This document shows, piece by piece, positions 6,185-13,595 of a DNA stretch of 14,639 nucleotides. The number at the start of each line of letters is the position of its first letter. Positions within the stretch are counted from its first letter, which is position 1. The stretch is from an uncultured Lachnospiraceae bacterium (lineage in GTDB: Bacteria; Bacillota; Clostridia; Lachnospirales; Lachnospiraceae), in the NCBI GenBank assembly GCA_947177925.1, contig CAMWWJ010000044.1:1-14639 (forward strand), read 5' to 3'. Below the pieces are notes generated by a model. The model ran no database searches and had not been told where the DNA came from. It saw nothing but the letters and a program-made list of their open reading frames with translations. The position numbers were made by a program, and so were the translations under genes.

Positions 6185-7597
6185 CTAAATTTCAATAACA
6201 CGTATCATATTTGTATTTCCTGCAATGCCTAGCGGAACACCTGCCGTAATGACAACAATGTCACCTCTTTTTACAAGACCTGTCTTTTCTGCAGCCCTTG
6301 CCGCAGAATCAAATAAGTCATCTGCCTTTTCTTCCTTCTCAATCAGCAACGGCTGAATTCCCCAGCTCAGATTTAACTGCCTGCATACTCTTGGATTTAC
6401 ACTGCAGCCAATAATGGAACAATTGGGCTTATATCTGGAAATCATGGATGCAGTAGTTCCAGACATTGTTACGGTGATAATGGCAGCCGCATTTAAATCC
6501 ATAGCGGTTGTACAGGTTGCATGGGAAATGGCAGTGGTAATATCCGTTTTTCCCACCATTTCCATTTTCTTCAACCGTCCCTTATAATCGATTGCCCGTT
6601 CTGTTCTTTCTGCAATTCTTGCCATTGTTTTTACGGCTTCCACCGGATATTTTCCAGCAGCACTTTCTCCCGAAAGCATAATAGCTGTGGTTCCATCATA
6701 AATAGCATTGGCAACATCCGTGGTCTCTGCTCTTGTAGGTCTTGGATTATTAATCATAGACTCCAACATCTGGGTCGCCGTAATTACATGCTTTCCTTTT
6801 GCCACAGCCTTTTTTATCATGTCTTTCTGAAGTACCGGAACTTCTTCTAAAGGAATTTCCACACCCATATCGCCTCTGGCTACCATGATTCCATCGGATA
6901 CTTCCAAAATCTCATCCAGATTTTCGATTCCCTGCATATTTTCAATCTTTGCAATTATCTTCGCAGTTGATTTATGCTCATTAAGCAGGGCACGCACCTC
7001 TAAAATATCCTCCTTCGTACGTGCAAAGGATGCTGCCAGAAAATCATAGCCCATTTCCGCACAGAAAATAATATCCTCTCTGTCCGCTTCGCTGATATAT
7101 GGCATAGAGAGAATCGCACCAGGCACATTGATACCCTTATGATTGGAAACAGGGCCTCCGTTAACCACACGGCATACAATATCTGTATCGGACATGCTTT
7201 CAATTACCATTTCTATCTTTCCGTCATCAATCAAAATGGTCATTCCCTCGGAAACATCATTTTTCAACCCCTTATAGGAAATGGATGCCCTTTCTGCAGT
7301 TCCCATAATCTCCTCTGTGGTCAATGTAAACGTCTGTCCCGCCTCTAACATGACCTTGCCGCCTTCAAAATCTCTCAGCCGGATCTCCGGGCCCTTCGTA
7401 TCCAGCAAAGAGGCTACCGGTATATTCAGTTCGCTGCTCACCTTCAGCACTCTGGCAAATTTTGCCTTTTGTTCTTCATGGGTTCCATGGGAAAAATTAA
7501 ATCGTGCCACGTCCATGCCTGCAAGCATTAACTCCCTTAATTTATCTTCACTTTCGGATGAAGGTCCAATCGTACAAATAATTTTTGTTTTTCTCAT
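6185..7597 (-). CDS. pyk: Pyruvate kinase
   Basis: Final ATP-yielding step of glycolysis: phosphoenolpyruvate plus ADP to pyruvate plus ATP. From the ATG at 7597 the protein is 470 aa. This start places the family N-terminus KIICTIGPSS at residues 5-14 and has AGGA 8 nt upstream; an upstream in-frame ATG only adds 14 basic residues. Motifs: NFSHG (34-38), DTKGPEIR (66-73), AKIEN with Lys217 and Glu219, ARGDMGVEIP (240-249) and TATQMLESM (273-281). Glu71 aligns with rabbit Glu117, the residue associated with K+-dependent enzymes. The extra PEP-utiliser-like C-terminal domain of Bacillus Pyk (about 585 aa) is absent. The leader carries a palindrome at 7624-7639. It lies between the decarboxylase and yaaR, replacing tmk/yaaQ of the Bacillus order. 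Confidence 0.97.
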   Translation of the reverse strand: MRKTKIICTIGPSSESEDKLRELMLAGMDVARFNFSHGTHEEQKAKFARVLKVSSELNIPVASLLDTKGPEIRLRDFEGGKVMLEAGQTFTLTTEEIMGTAERASISYKGLKNDVSEGMTILIDDGKIEMVIESMSDTDIVCRVVNGGPVSNHKGINVPGAILSMPYISEADREDIIFCAEMGYDFLAASFARTKEDILEVRALLNEHKSTAKIIAKIENMQGIENLDEILEVSDGIMVARGDMGVEIPLEEVPVLQKDMIKKAVAKGKHVITATQMLESMINNPRPTRAETTDVANAIYDGTTAIMLSGESAAGKYPVEAVKTMARIAERTERAIDYKGRLKKMEMVGKTDITTAISHATCTTAMDLNAAAIITVTMSGTTASMISRYKPNCSIIGCSVNPRVCRQLNLSWGIQPLLIEKEEKADDLFDSAARAAEKTGLVKRGDIVVITAGVPLGIAGNTNMIRVIEI

Positions 7598-7623
7598 TTT
7601 TCTTTTCCTTTCTGCTCTCTTCC

Positions 7624-7639
7624 TTGATTTACAAATCAA
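7624..7639 (-). promoter_or_regulatory. Palindrome in pyk leader, candidate operator
   Basis: TTGATTT-AC-AAATCAA is a perfect 7-bp inverted repeat with a 2-bp centre, 27-42 bases before the pyk ATG. It may be an operator or a small hairpin in the mRNA leader. It is not the TTTGA-N3-TCAAA box. No protein can be named from the sequence. Confidence 0.35.
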
Positions 7640-7680
7640 AGATTTTTCTGTTTCTTCCCCGATGCCACAAAAAAGAAGAT

Positions 7681-9111
7681 TTATTCAATTACCTCCAGAC
7701 AGGTAAGTGTATCGTCTTTCATTCCCTGAATAGACAATCCCTGTTCTTTATAAAGATTTATTTGGCAAAGCATTTCCTTAGTAATATATTCCCCAGGTAC
7801 TACAAAAGGTACTCCCGGCGGATATAAATACAAAAATTCCCCGCTGATCCGGTTTGCACACCGGACAAAGGGAAGCCTTTCTTTTTTTGCTTCTTCCGCT
7901 TCACTAATGGAAAAAGCGATGTTTTCTTCTTTTGGCCAAAAAATCTCCAACCCTGCCGGCTTATGCTGTAAAAAGCTGCCCTCAAGACCTTTATCAATTT
8001 CCAGAAGAGCCTTTGCCAGCCTTTGAAATCCTTCCGGTCTGTCACAAATGGATGTAAGCGCCAGTACATAATGCTCACATGCCATTTCCATTTGCAGATG
8101 ATATTCATCCAGCAGCCTGTCCGATAGCTCTTTGCCGGAAATGTTCGTACCGTAGGTACTGATAATCAGTTTACTTTTATCGAACTGATGCATGCCCCTG
8201 TCCCTGGCAAATTGTTCATTTAAAACTTGTAAATGTGCCAGGTTTTTCACGGCATTTAGAAAGTCGTCTACATTTCTTGAAAGTTCTGGAAATAAAACAT
8301 CCTTTTCCTTTCCCATCATCTCAATGCACTGCTCCATAGTGCTCATAAAAAGATAAGAAGGGCTGCTTGTCTGATAGATTCCTAAATAATGTTGAATACT
8401 TTCCTTTTGTATCCGACTGCTGCATAAATGCAAAAGACCTGTCTGGGTAAAGGAAGGCAGCGTCTTGTGCAGACTTTGTATGACAATGTCCGCTCCCTGG
8501 GTTACAGCGCTTTCCGGAAATTCCAAAGACAATCCAAAATGCGCACCATGGGCCTCATCCACAATTAAGATACCGCCATGTCCATGAACGATTTCACTGA
8601 TTTCCCTGATTGGAGAAACCACTCCGTCATAATTGGGAGACGTTAAAAATACTCCTTTACTTTGCGGATATTTCTTATATAATTCTTCTACCTGATCCGG
8701 TAAAATGGAGCCATATAAAAAACCTTCCTCTATCAAATTTGGATACAAATAATGTGCTTTCATTTCCCGAAGCAGCATTCCGTGATAGGCCGCCTTATGG
8801 CAGTTTCTTGCCAGAATCATTTCGCTTCCTTTTGGAAATGCGGCAGAAAGCGCAGCTAATATACCTGCAGTACTGCCATTAACCAGAAAAAAGCTCTCAT
8901 CCGCCCCCCATAAATCTGCTGCTTTCTTTTGAGCCTGCCGAATCATGCCCTTTGGTCTATGGAGATTGTCAAAATAATCTATCTCTGTAATATCCAGTTG
9001 GTAGGCTCCACTTAATCTGTGATCCGGCATATTTCTTTTATGACCCGGCATATGGAAGGGATAAATGTCACCTTCGGCTAACTGCACAAGGCTGGAAAAC
9101 ATAGAACTCAT
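7681..9111 (-). CDS. Orn/Lys/Arg decarboxylase family protein (PLP, YaaO/SpeA-like)
   Basis: Fold-type I PLP enzyme; relatives decarboxylate arginine, lysine or ornithine in polyamine synthesis. From the ATG at 9111 it is 476 aa, the size of the short Gram-positive group. Motifs: PFHMPGHKR (18-26), DITEIDYFDNLH (40-51), LVNGSTAG (76-83), RNCHKAAYHG (102-111), VDEAHGAHFG (184-193, Asp185 for the PLP ring nitrogen) and SLHKTLPSFTQTG (213-225, Lys216 the Schiff-base lysine). The C-terminus has the family YPPGVPFVVPGE. I chose 9111 because ATGA overlaps the stop of the HD-domain gene upstream, indicating coupled translation, and because the extra 15 residues of a start at 9156 are not family-like. 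In B. subtilis the paralogue yaaO lies in the same neighbourhood as yaaR-holB. The substrate amino acid cannot be read from the sequence. Confidence 0.88.
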   Translation of the reverse strand: MSSMFSSLVQLAEGDIYPFHMPGHKRNMPDHRLSGAYQLDITEIDYFDNLHRPKGMIRQAQKKAADLWGADESFFLVNGSTAGILAALSAAFPKGSEMILARNCHKAAYHGMLLREMKAHYLYPNLIEEGFLYGSILPDQVEELYKKYPQSKGVFLTSPNYDGVVSPIREISEIVHGHGGILIVDEAHGAHFGLSLEFPESAVTQGADIVIQSLHKTLPSFTQTGLLHLCSSRIQKESIQHYLGIYQTSSPSYLFMSTMEQCIEMMGKEKDVLFPELSRNVDDFLNAVKNLAHLQVLNEQFARDRGMHQFDKSKLIISTYGTNISGKELSDRLLDEYHLQMEMACEHYVLALTSICDRPEGFQRLAKALLEIDKGLEGSFLQHKPAGLEIFWPKEENIAFSISEAEEAKKERLPFVRCANRISGEFLYLYPPGVPFVVPGEYITKEMLCQINLYKEQGLSIQGMKDDTLTCLEVIE

Positions 9112-9605
9112 GCTATATCCCCATGCCTTAAATGAAAAGTTTCCAATAAAGAACAATACTTATCCGCCAGAGTCACGACCCATGCCTCCCGGCATACCGG
9201 CGGCTTGATCGTAAGAGGCCACATATGCTTCTTTATAATATCTTCCTCCCGCTTGGTCAGTTTAAATTCCTTTTTTGCATTTCTTAATGCTGTAGCAGGG
9301 TGGCTGAAGCCATGAAGCTTATAAAATTCCTTTATATCCTTCAGCCTTACCTTTTTATTATGCCAATCATACAGAAAATAATCATGAAGCAACGCTCCCC
9401 TGACTAAATCCTTTTCTTCAAAATGAAACGGAAGCTTCCTGCTGATTTTCAAGCTGCATTTAGCTACATCAATAGAATGTTGTCTAACCGACATGTTTCC
9501 ATGCTGTACGGACTTGCCGGAACTGATAAAACCGGGTGATTGCAAAATATCACTTCCATGTTCTAAAACAGTCTTATAAATTTTTTGTTCTTTTAATTGT
9601 TTCAT
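9108..9605 (-). CDS. HD-domain metal-dependent phosphohydrolase, coupled to decarboxylase
   Basis: 165-aa protein with an HD-domain metal site: His43 (VRQHSIDVAKCS), His74-Asp75 in ALLHDYFLYDWH, His127 in IIKKHMWPL, and an Asp in TLADKYCSLLE near residue 147. HD proteins hydrolyse phosphate esters of nucleotides or related compounds; the substrate here is unknown. No signal peptide or membrane segment. It is the first gene of a two-gene unit, since the decarboxylase start codon overlaps its stop (ATGA). A promoter lies at 9645-9673; the Shine-Dalgarno is weak (GTGGGA, about 8 nt before the ATG). Confidence 0.8.
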   Translation of the reverse strand: MKQLKEQKIYKTVLEHGSDILQSPGFISSGKSVQHGNMSVRQHSIDVAKCSLKISRKLPFHFEEKDLVRGALLHDYFLYDWHNKKVRLKDIKEFYKLHGFSHPATALRNAKKEFKLTKREEDIIKKHMWPLTIKPPVCREAWVVTLADKYCSLLETFHLRHGDIA

Positions 9606-9644
9606 TTTACTAATCCCACTTTTACTTTGAAATAATACCCATTC

Positions 9645-9673
9645 AGTATATCATAACTTTTTTACTTTCTAAA
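9645..9673 (-). promoter_or_regulatory. Extended -10 promoter for the HD/decarboxylase genes
   Basis: On the minus strand TGATATACT gives an extended -10 (hexamer TATACT at 9645-9650) with a 17-bp spacer to TTTAGA (9668-9673), a two-mismatch -35. It lies 40 bases before the HD-protein ATG and just after the terminator of the upstream gene. Confidence 0.6.
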
Positions 9674-9684
9674 TACTTTTCCAC

Positions 9685-9724
9685 AAAAAAAGAGCCTTTA
9701 TTCAAAGAATTTCAGCTCCTTTTT
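9685..9724 (-). terminator. Intrinsic terminator after the lipoprotein gene
   Basis: On the minus strand AAAAAGGAGC pairs with GCTCTTTTTT (one G-U), with an inner ATTC/GAAT pairing in the loop, followed by a run of T. It starts 13 bases past the stop of the gene at 9738. The A-rich other side could also terminate plus-strand transcripts. Confidence 0.8.
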
Positions 9725-9737
9725 ATTTTAGCAAATC

Positions 9738-10184
9738 TTACTCTCCCTTTACCCGCTTCATTAACTGGGCATTTTCAGATAACAAATAGTCCCTTTTGGA
9801 ATCTATCGTGATTTTTGCCGAATTATCAATTATCAATTTATATTCATAAACCTTCGCATTCTCATAGTCATCCGGAGCCATTAAAATACAATAAAAGATT
9901 TCCTCTCCAGTATCATCTGCTTCAAATACATATGTATCTTTTTTGTTTGCTACAAAAAATCCTTCATAATGCTTTGCAGATTTCTCAGTCAATATGCCTC
10001 CCCCAACAAGATAACTCCATTCTTTACCGGATTTGGTATTTACCTGTAGGGTTGCCTGCAGATTTGCTCCGCTATCAATTGCTTCTACCAAAATTGTGGT
10101 CTCTCCATCTCTCTGCCCTGCACAGCCTGTAAGTAAAACGAACATAGCTGCCAGCATACATAATACAATCAACTTTCTTCTCAT
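9738..10184 (-). CDS. Small secreted lipoprotein, unknown function
   Basis: 148 aa from the ATG at 10184. This start has GGGAGG 7 nt upstream; two further in-frame ATGs upstream (10199 and 10190) overlap or abut that ribosome binding site. The N-terminus is a lipoprotein signal peptide: MRRK, a hydrophobic stretch, then the lipobox LLTGC (Cys at about 21), so the mature protein should be anchored to the outer face of the membrane. The rest (about 22-148) looks like a small beta-rich domain with GKEWSYLVGGGI and VYEYKLIID; I recognise no family. It is transcribed from its own promoter at 10220-10248 and ends at the terminator at 9685-9724, so it is separate from murD2 although it follows by only 61 bases. 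Confidence 0.82.
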   Translation of the reverse strand: MRRKLIVLCMLAAMFVLLTGCAGQRDGETTILVEAIDSGANLQATLQVNTKSGKEWSYLVGGGILTEKSAKHYEGFFVANKKDTYVFEADDTGEEIFYCILMAPDDYENAKVYEYKLIIDNSAKITIDSKRDYLLSENAQLMKRVKGE

Positions 10185-10219
10185 GTTCATTCCTCCCATT
10201 GAAAAATTTTCTCATGTCT

Positions 10220-10248
10220 ATGATAGCACTAACATGCTAATTTGTCTA
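10220..10248 (-). promoter_or_regulatory. Promoter of the lipoprotein gene
   Basis: On the minus strand: -35 TAGACA (10243-10248), 17-bp spacer, -10 TATCAT (10220-10225), each one mismatch from consensus. The TAG of the -35 is the murD2 stop codon (10246-10248), so the promoter overlaps the end of that gene, as the acpP-2 promoter overlaps rsmI. Confidence 0.65.
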
Positions 10249-11589
10249 AGGATTTTTTACATATTCTTGAAAGATATTTCCCCGTTCTTCAAAATTCTTG
10301 AAAATACCGTAGCTTGCCGCTGCCGGAGACAAAATACAACTGGTGCCCTTTTTAGTAATTTTTTGGGACAACTCTACGGCTTCCTTTAAATCCTTTACCA
10401 GATACAACCTTTCCGGATTATGAAAATTCTTATATTCCCTATGGATTTCCTCATAAATCCGCTTTCCTGTTGCTTCCATCAGAACGATATGGGCAACAGG
10501 GTCCTTTGAAAGAAATTCTATCAGTTCTCCATAATGAATCCCTCTGTCCATGCCGCCAATTAAAACAGTATCTGCATCCTTTATGCTCCTAAGAGCCTCC
10601 ATGGTAGTATCACATATGGTCGAAATAGAATCATCATAAAAGGTAATTTCCCCATAAGTTCCCACCCTTTGCAATCGGTGGGGCAAAGGCTGATAGGCAA
10701 TCAGGCCTTTTCTAAACTGCTCATCCGCAATCCCAAGCAAACCGGCAATTCCATATGCCACCAGGATATCCAGATAATTATGTGTTCCTACCAGTTGTAT
10801 TTCTTCTGCTGGAATGGAAAATAAATTCTCTTTATATGAAATATATGGTTTCCCATCTTCTTTCATGATTAGATTTAATCCATCTTTAACAGGAAAAGAA
10901 ATAACCTCTGCCTTACAGGTTCCGGAAACCGGAAGATTTTCCTTATTGCAGAAAAGGATATCCCCTTCCATCATATTTCTATAAATCCTTTCCTTTGCTG
11001 CCACATATTTTTCCATGGTCCCGTAATGGTCCAGATGCTCCTCATAAATATTCAGCAATGCGCCTATATGGGGGGCAACTGTCATGTATTCCAACTGATG
11101 TGAGGACATTTCAAATACAATGATGGTATTTTCCTCAATGCTGTCAATCATATCAAATGCGGGGATTCCGATATTGCCTGCCAGTATTGCGTCTTTCCCT
11201 GCTGATTTCAATATCTGATACAATAAAGTAGTGGTAGTACTCTTTCCCTTTGTTCCTGTGATACCAATAATCTGGTTTCTATAATGGGAAAAAAATACCT
11301 CTGTCTGGGACAATATCCTGCATGAATATTCTTCCAAAGTCTTTTGCAATACTACACCAGGACTTTTCCAAACAATATCATAATCATTTAGGCAATCCTG
11401 ATACCCCTTTCCGCTTATGCACCTGATATCTTCCCCCAATGACTCTTCCACAGGATTCAAGTCGGCAATAGCTAACTCCTTATAGCCTCCCGCCCTTTCT
11501 AAAAGCCGGTAAGTAGATTTTCCTTCTCTGCCAAAGCCCAGAATTACTATTTTTTTCCCTAAAATCAGTTGTCTGATTGTTTCTACCAT
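10246..11589 (-). CDS. murD2: MurD2-type UDP-MurNAc-L-Ala : L-glutamate ligase
   Basis: Mur-ligase of 447 aa. N-terminal Rossmann-like domain with ILGFGREGKST (16-26); ATP P-loop GTKGKST (112-118) where ordinary MurD usually has GTNGKTT; SSHQLE (162-167); NIYEEHLDHYG (180-190); Lys199, at the place of the carbamylated lysine; LPHRLQRVG (302-310); GGMDRG (345-350); C-terminal SPAAASYGIFKNFEERG (421-437). The motif that holds D-Glu in E. coli MurD (DSKATN, Lys319/Thr321) reads DSISTI here (320-325), so the lysine is replaced by Ile. Together with an adjacent murL-like gene 27 bases upstream, this suggests the MurD2 variant that adds L-Glu. MurL would then epimerise it. Ordinary MurD is the alternative if murL has another job. 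Confidence 0.85.
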   Translation of the reverse strand: MVETIRQLILGKKIVILGFGREGKSTYRLLERAGGYKELAIADLNPVEESLGEDIRCISGKGYQDCLNDYDIVWKSPGVVLQKTLEEYSCRILSQTEVFFSHYRNQIIGITGTKGKSTTTTLLYQILKSAGKDAILAGNIGIPAFDMIDSIEENTIIVFEMSSHQLEYMTVAPHIGALLNIYEEHLDHYGTMEKYVAAKERIYRNMMEGDILFCNKENLPVSGTCKAEVISFPVKDGLNLIMKEDGKPYISYKENLFSIPAEEIQLVGTHNYLDILVAYGIAGLLGIADEQFRKGLIAYQPLPHRLQRVGTYGEITFYDDSISTICDTTMEALRSIKDADTVLIGGMDRGIHYGELIEFLSKDPVAHIVLMEATGKRIYEEIHREYKNFHNPERLYLVKDLKEAVELSQKITKKGTSCILSPAAASYGIFKNFEERGNIFQEYVKNP

Positions 11590-11616
11590 TTGTCTTCCCT
11601 CTTATCTATACTTTAC

Positions 11617-12984
11617 TTATAAGCAATTATCTCTTACTAACTGTGCAAATCGCTCCGGCAGAAGGTTTTCTTCTTCATAATAAGTAAAATAGGAATTTTC
11701 TTTTTCTTTATATTCTTTATATAAAGGAGTTTCCTTATAATGGGCAAGCAGTCTTGAAAGGGGCTTTTTTTCCTGTTCCATGGCAGCAATAGTCATGGAA
11801 ATAGCAGTATTTACTTCCTCCCTGCTTCCTACGCATTCAAAAGGCTTTTCCTCCACCATGCCGATAAGCTGATCCATAATAGGAATCATTTCCTCATCCT
11901 CTAACATATCTCTGCCAAAAATTTCACACAATCTGTCGTGGGAAATAAAAGGCGATAAAATGAAAAATACAAACAGGCATTTAGAACAATGACCGCACCA
12001 TTTGTCTTCCTTGCTTCCTGCATTGCAACTTCTAAAAATATCATGATATGCCTGACAGGATGAAAAATATTTTCCAATTTGAAATTCACTTAAAGGCCTT
12101 AATAAGCTGAAATAGTATGTGCCACTGCCAATATATTCTGCTTCATACTCATGAAAATCCTTTTCAAAGGCAAAGCTTTTGGAATATTGGTGATTTACAG
12201 TACTGCCCAAAACCGTACTTTCATTGGCACTGGCTTCATTAGAAAGCACGATATACCTGATATTTTTTAAATACGCAGCAATTGTAGTAGAAAATGCCAC
12301 TAATGCGGAAAATGGTGTATGACCGTTTAAAAATCCCTGTTTATTTAGCTCAAGCATGTTTTTATCCAGTGTTCTCTTTAATATATAAGCATCCTTTTCC
12401 TGATAGCCTCCTGCAAATATAGTATTTAATGTGGCACCTCTTGGATTGATGATGCAACAGGTACACGGCTCTCCAGCTTTTTTTAATAATTCCAGGGAAA
12501 CTGCTGAATCCTTACCGCCTCCAATGGGCACCAGACAGCCGGAAGGCTCCTTCAAAGGCTGCTTTTTTGCTTTTATTTCCTCTCCCATAGAAAGCAGCTC
12601 CATAAAATCTTCCCGATCCGGTTCAATTCCATTTGTATAAAAAAACTCTCCAAGTCCGTGAAAATATAAGTTCTTCCACCAAAGCATCTGTTTTTTTGAA
12701 AAAGCGCCTGCCAGAACTTCTACTCTTTTAGAACAGGTAATTTTCCAGTAGCTGATTAGCTCTACCATTCCAAGAGAAAAAACCAACTCTAAAAAGGTTC
12801 CATTTTCCTTTAAATTGTCCAGCTTATGTCCTGCCTTTGGAAATTTCCATACAGGCGCAAAAGAAGATAGTCCTGGTATTTCAAAATAATAAGTAATCCG
12901 TATATCCTCTTCCTCTTCTTCCAATTGATAGCCCTTATATTGAAATAAAGGATAGTCCTTTCTTAGCTGTTCATATTGGAGCAT
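11617..12984 (-). CDS. murL: MurL-like UDP-MurNAc-L-Ala-L-Glu epimerase
   Basis: 455 aa. Resembles MurL of Xanthomonas oryzae, which uses ATP and Mg2+ to invert the terminal L-Glu of UDP-MurNAc-L-Ala-L-Glu to D-Glu. Family features recognised from memory: LGEFFYTNG (111-119), a PP-loop-like VPIGGGKDSAVSLE (152-165), LNGHTPFSAL (219-228), VLSNEASANEST (246-257), VNHQYSKSFAFE (263-274), YFSLLRPLSEFQIG (291-304) and a cysteine set in SCN..WCGHCSKC (Cys320, 330, 333, 336) running into FVFFILSPF. No signal peptide; cytoplasmic. AGGAGG is 7 nt before the ATG. The Mur ligase follows directly, the gene pairing expected for this pathway. Without the neighbour, the PP-loop alone might be called an ATP-pyrophosphatase or a hypothetical endonuclease-like protein. 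Confidence 0.83.
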   Translation of the reverse strand: MLQYEQLRKDYPLFQYKGYQLEEEEEDIRITYYFEIPGLSSFAPVWKFPKAGHKLDNLKENGTFLELVFSLGMVELISYWKITCSKRVEVLAGAFSKKQMLWWKNLYFHGLGEFFYTNGIEPDREDFMELLSMGEEIKAKKQPLKEPSGCLVPIGGGKDSAVSLELLKKAGEPCTCCIINPRGATLNTIFAGGYQEKDAYILKRTLDKNMLELNKQGFLNGHTPFSALVAFSTTIAAYLKNIRYIVLSNEASANESTVLGSTVNHQYSKSFAFEKDFHEYEAEYIGSGTYYFSLLRPLSEFQIGKYFSSCQAYHDIFRSCNAGSKEDKWCGHCSKCLFVFFILSPFISHDRLCEIFGRDMLEDEEMIPIMDQLIGMVEEKPFECVGSREEVNTAISMTIAAMEQEKKPLSRLLAHYKETPLYKEYKEKENSYFTYYEEENLLPERFAQLVRDNCL

Positions 12985-13048
12985 ATTGCTTCCTCCTGAT
13001 TTCTATAATAATTTTGGAATTATTGAAATATGTTCTGCTATTTTCATG

Positions 13049-13064
13049 ATTCATATGAATTATA
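13049..13064 (-). promoter_or_regulatory. Possible -10 and palindrome before murL
   Basis: On the minus strand TATAAT (13059-13064) overlaps the stop of the cysteine hydrolase and runs into the perfect 12-bp palindrome ATTCATATGAAT (13049-13060). No good -35 is found 16-18 bp upstream, so this could be a regulated internal promoter of murL-murD2 or only AT-rich spacer. Confidence 0.25.
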
Positions 13065-13581
13065 ATATAACAATCTGACACATTTTCATAGCTTCCAGGG
13101 CTGTATGATGGCTCTCTGGTGTAACACCTGCACAGCAACCGCTATCCACTATGATATCCACTTCCGGAAATGCCGCCTTACAAATCATGGCATTCGAAAT
13201 CACACAAATATCTGTACATAAGCCAATAAGCTCTATTGCTTCTATTTTAGTATTTTTCATTAATAATTTTATTTTTTCCACAAGCTCTAAAGAACCAAAG
13301 GTTGGCTTATCCACAACAACATCATTCGGGGCTGCTAATCCTTCTTTTATTTGCCAACCCTTACTTCCTTTGATGCAATGGACTACCGGCAAATATTTCC
13401 CTTCCCGTGTCTTAAGATAGTCTTCCTCATGAGTATCTCTTGTAAACAATACTAACTGATTTTCTTCTTTATATTTATGAATTTTATCTTCCACATTCTT
13501 TACAATCGTTTCTGCCTCTTTTGTTCCAAGGGCTCCGTCAATAAAATCATTCTGCATATCCACAACAATTAAAATTTTCAT
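13060..13581 (-). CDS. Cysteine hydrolase, isochorismatase/nicotinamidase family
   Basis: 173 aa, the length of single-domain members. The catalytic triad is visible: Asp8 in VVDMQNDF, Lys92 in DKPTFGS and Cys126 in GLCTDICV. Asp49 and His51 (FTRDTH) and His68 (VVHCIKG) could bind a metal as in nicotinamidases, though the spacing around DTHEEDY lacks the usual nearby second His. The family cleaves small amides such as nicotinamide (PncA, NAD salvage) or related compounds; the exact substrate is not clear. AGAGG lies about 9 nt before the ATG and 14 bases separate it from the HD gene, so the two are probably co-transcribed. murL follows after 75 bases with no terminator. Confidence 0.87.
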   Translation of the reverse strand: MKILIVVDMQNDFIDGALGTKEAETIVKNVEDKIHKYKEENQLVLFTRDTHEEDYLKTREGKYLPVVHCIKGSKGWQIKEGLAAPNDVVVDKPTFGSLELVEKIKLLMKNTKIEAIELIGLCTDICVISNAMICKAAFPEVDIIVDSGCCAGVTPESHHTALEAMKMCQIVIL

Positions 13582-13595
13582 AATGGTATCCTCTT

